From Bacteroidales bacterium (GTDB lineage Bacteria; Bacteroidota; Bacteroidia; Bacteroidales; F082): DNA of 63,985 nt. The DNA is taken from the NCBI GenBank assembly GCA_024709145.1, contig JANJXG010000118.1, forward strand, positions 1-63,985, in the 5' to 3' direction. Under the pieces are notes generated by a model, which worked only from the letters and a program-made list of their open reading frames with translations, ran no database searches and was not told the DNA's origin. Of the stretch, positions 63,533 to 63,985 are shown piece by piece. Position 1 is the first letter of the stretch. Every line of letters starts with the position of its first letter. The position numbers and the translations under genes were made by a program.

Positions 63533-63985
63533 ATGAAAAAGTTTGCTGTTGTGCTGGCCGGTTGCGGAGTTTATGACGGGGCCGAAATCCATGAAGCTAC
63601 CCTTGCTTTGTTGGCAATCAAAGAGGCAGGAGGTGAATATCAATGTTTTGCACCTGATATGGAACAATATCATGTGATCAACCACCTCACAGGTGAAACA
63701 ATGCCCGAATCAAGAAATGTTTTGATTGAGGCTGCACGCATTGCCCGTGGAAACATCCATCCTTTGTCGGCATTTCGTGCTGATGATTATGATGTCTTGT
63801 TTTTCCCCGGTGGATTTGGGGCAGCAAAAAACCTGTCAACCGTGGCTTTCGACGGTCCGGATGCAACAGTGTTAGCCGAAGTGGAAACAGCGGTGAAGGC
63901 GATGGCGGCCTTGAAAAAACCCATTGGAGCCATGTGCATCTCACCTGTGTTTATTGCAAAAATACTTGGAGATGTGAATGTTACC
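63533..63985 (+). CDS. elbB: Isoprenoid biosynthesis glyoxalase ElbB (partial, C-terminus outside window)
   Basis: 151 residues visible, starting MKKFAVVLAGCGVYDGAEIH. This is the ElbB/DJ-1-like fold, with EATLALLAIKEAGGEYQCFA, LFFPGGFGAAKNLS and the nucleophile-elbow GAMCISP carrying the catalytic-type Cys. E. coli ElbB has glyoxalase III activity in vitro and is linked to isoprenoid production. The gene reaches the right edge; at about 217 residues in relatives, some 65 residues are missing. Confidence 0.92.
   Translation, partial: MKKFAVVLAGCGVYDGAEIHEATLALLAIKEAGGEYQCFAPDMEQYHVINHLTGETMPESRNVLIEAARIARGNIHPLSAFRADDYDVLFFPGGFGAAKNLSTVAFDGPDATVLAEVETAVKAMAALKKPIGAMCISPVFIAKILGDVNVT

Noticed and set aside
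1-63985. CRISPR array, prophage, insertion sequence or rRNA
   Set aside because: No regularly spaced repeats, phage structural genes, transposase motifs or rRNA-like blocks were seen in any part; the only mobile-like feature is the 25491-25646 palindrome.

Overview
The window reads as a chromosome segment of a Bacteroidota bacterium, most likely of the order Bacteroidales and probably an environmental anaerobe. The support is internal: promoters carry the TAnnTTTG -7 box typical of the phylum, and there is a TonB-dependent receptor with a carboxypeptidase-regulatory-like N-terminal extension. A secreted protein ends in a type IX secretion (T9SS) sorting domain. BlaR1 has a TonB-like C-terminal domain, the histidine kinases are of the REG_PROP/LytS and PAS/GAF hybrid kinds, and an IcmF-type fused mutase is present. 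Shine-Dalgarno sequences are mostly absent. There is no rRNA, CRISPR array, prophage or transposase. Nearly all genes look intact.

Layout. 1-6.1 kb: end of a U32 peptidase gene, a nitroreductase, then a three-gene run (EEP-type phosphatase/nuclease, YceI, LytS-like sensor kinase). 6.1-16.1 kb: FtsX, a carboxypeptidase-regulatory-domain protein, a short MscS channel, a BlaI/BlaR1 pair with two matching operators, a Gdx-type SMR exporter, a lipoprotein, a CPBP protease, and the elongasome pair RodA/PBP2. 16.1-24.3 kb: S9 and M48 peptidases, a CPA2 antiporter, tRNA-Leu(CAA), a CDGSH protein, both subunits of a 3-oxoacid CoA-transferase and a SufT/MIP18-like protein.

24.3-31.5 kb is the most unusual part. 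A ModE-type DNA-binding protein without the molybdate-binding domain lies between a membrane-anchored protein with two sulfite-oxidase-like repeats and a lipoprotein-lipoprotein-TonB receptor operon. The start regions of both flanking transcripts carry the same 24-bp element, CGTTATG-N8-GCATATCGC, which resembles ModE operators. This suggests a small regulon for outer-membrane uptake or sensing, perhaps linked to molybdenum or tungsten. A 156-bp imperfect palindrome and a CRP-type palindrome lie in its control regions.

31.5-41.4 kb: two overlapping flavoprotein genes, a DUF2202 lipoprotein, thioredoxin, a dCMP-deaminase-like protein with a P-loop kinase, a LOG-family protein, a sensor kinase and IcmF. 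41.5-64 kb: a T9SS cargo protein, an S41 protease, a PAS kinase, a complete RND efflux operon, three consecutive phosphorelay kinases with two related GAF sensors, an acyltransferase, a fused universal stress protein and the start of elbB. All assignments come from reading sequence and recalled family signatures. No database search was run.
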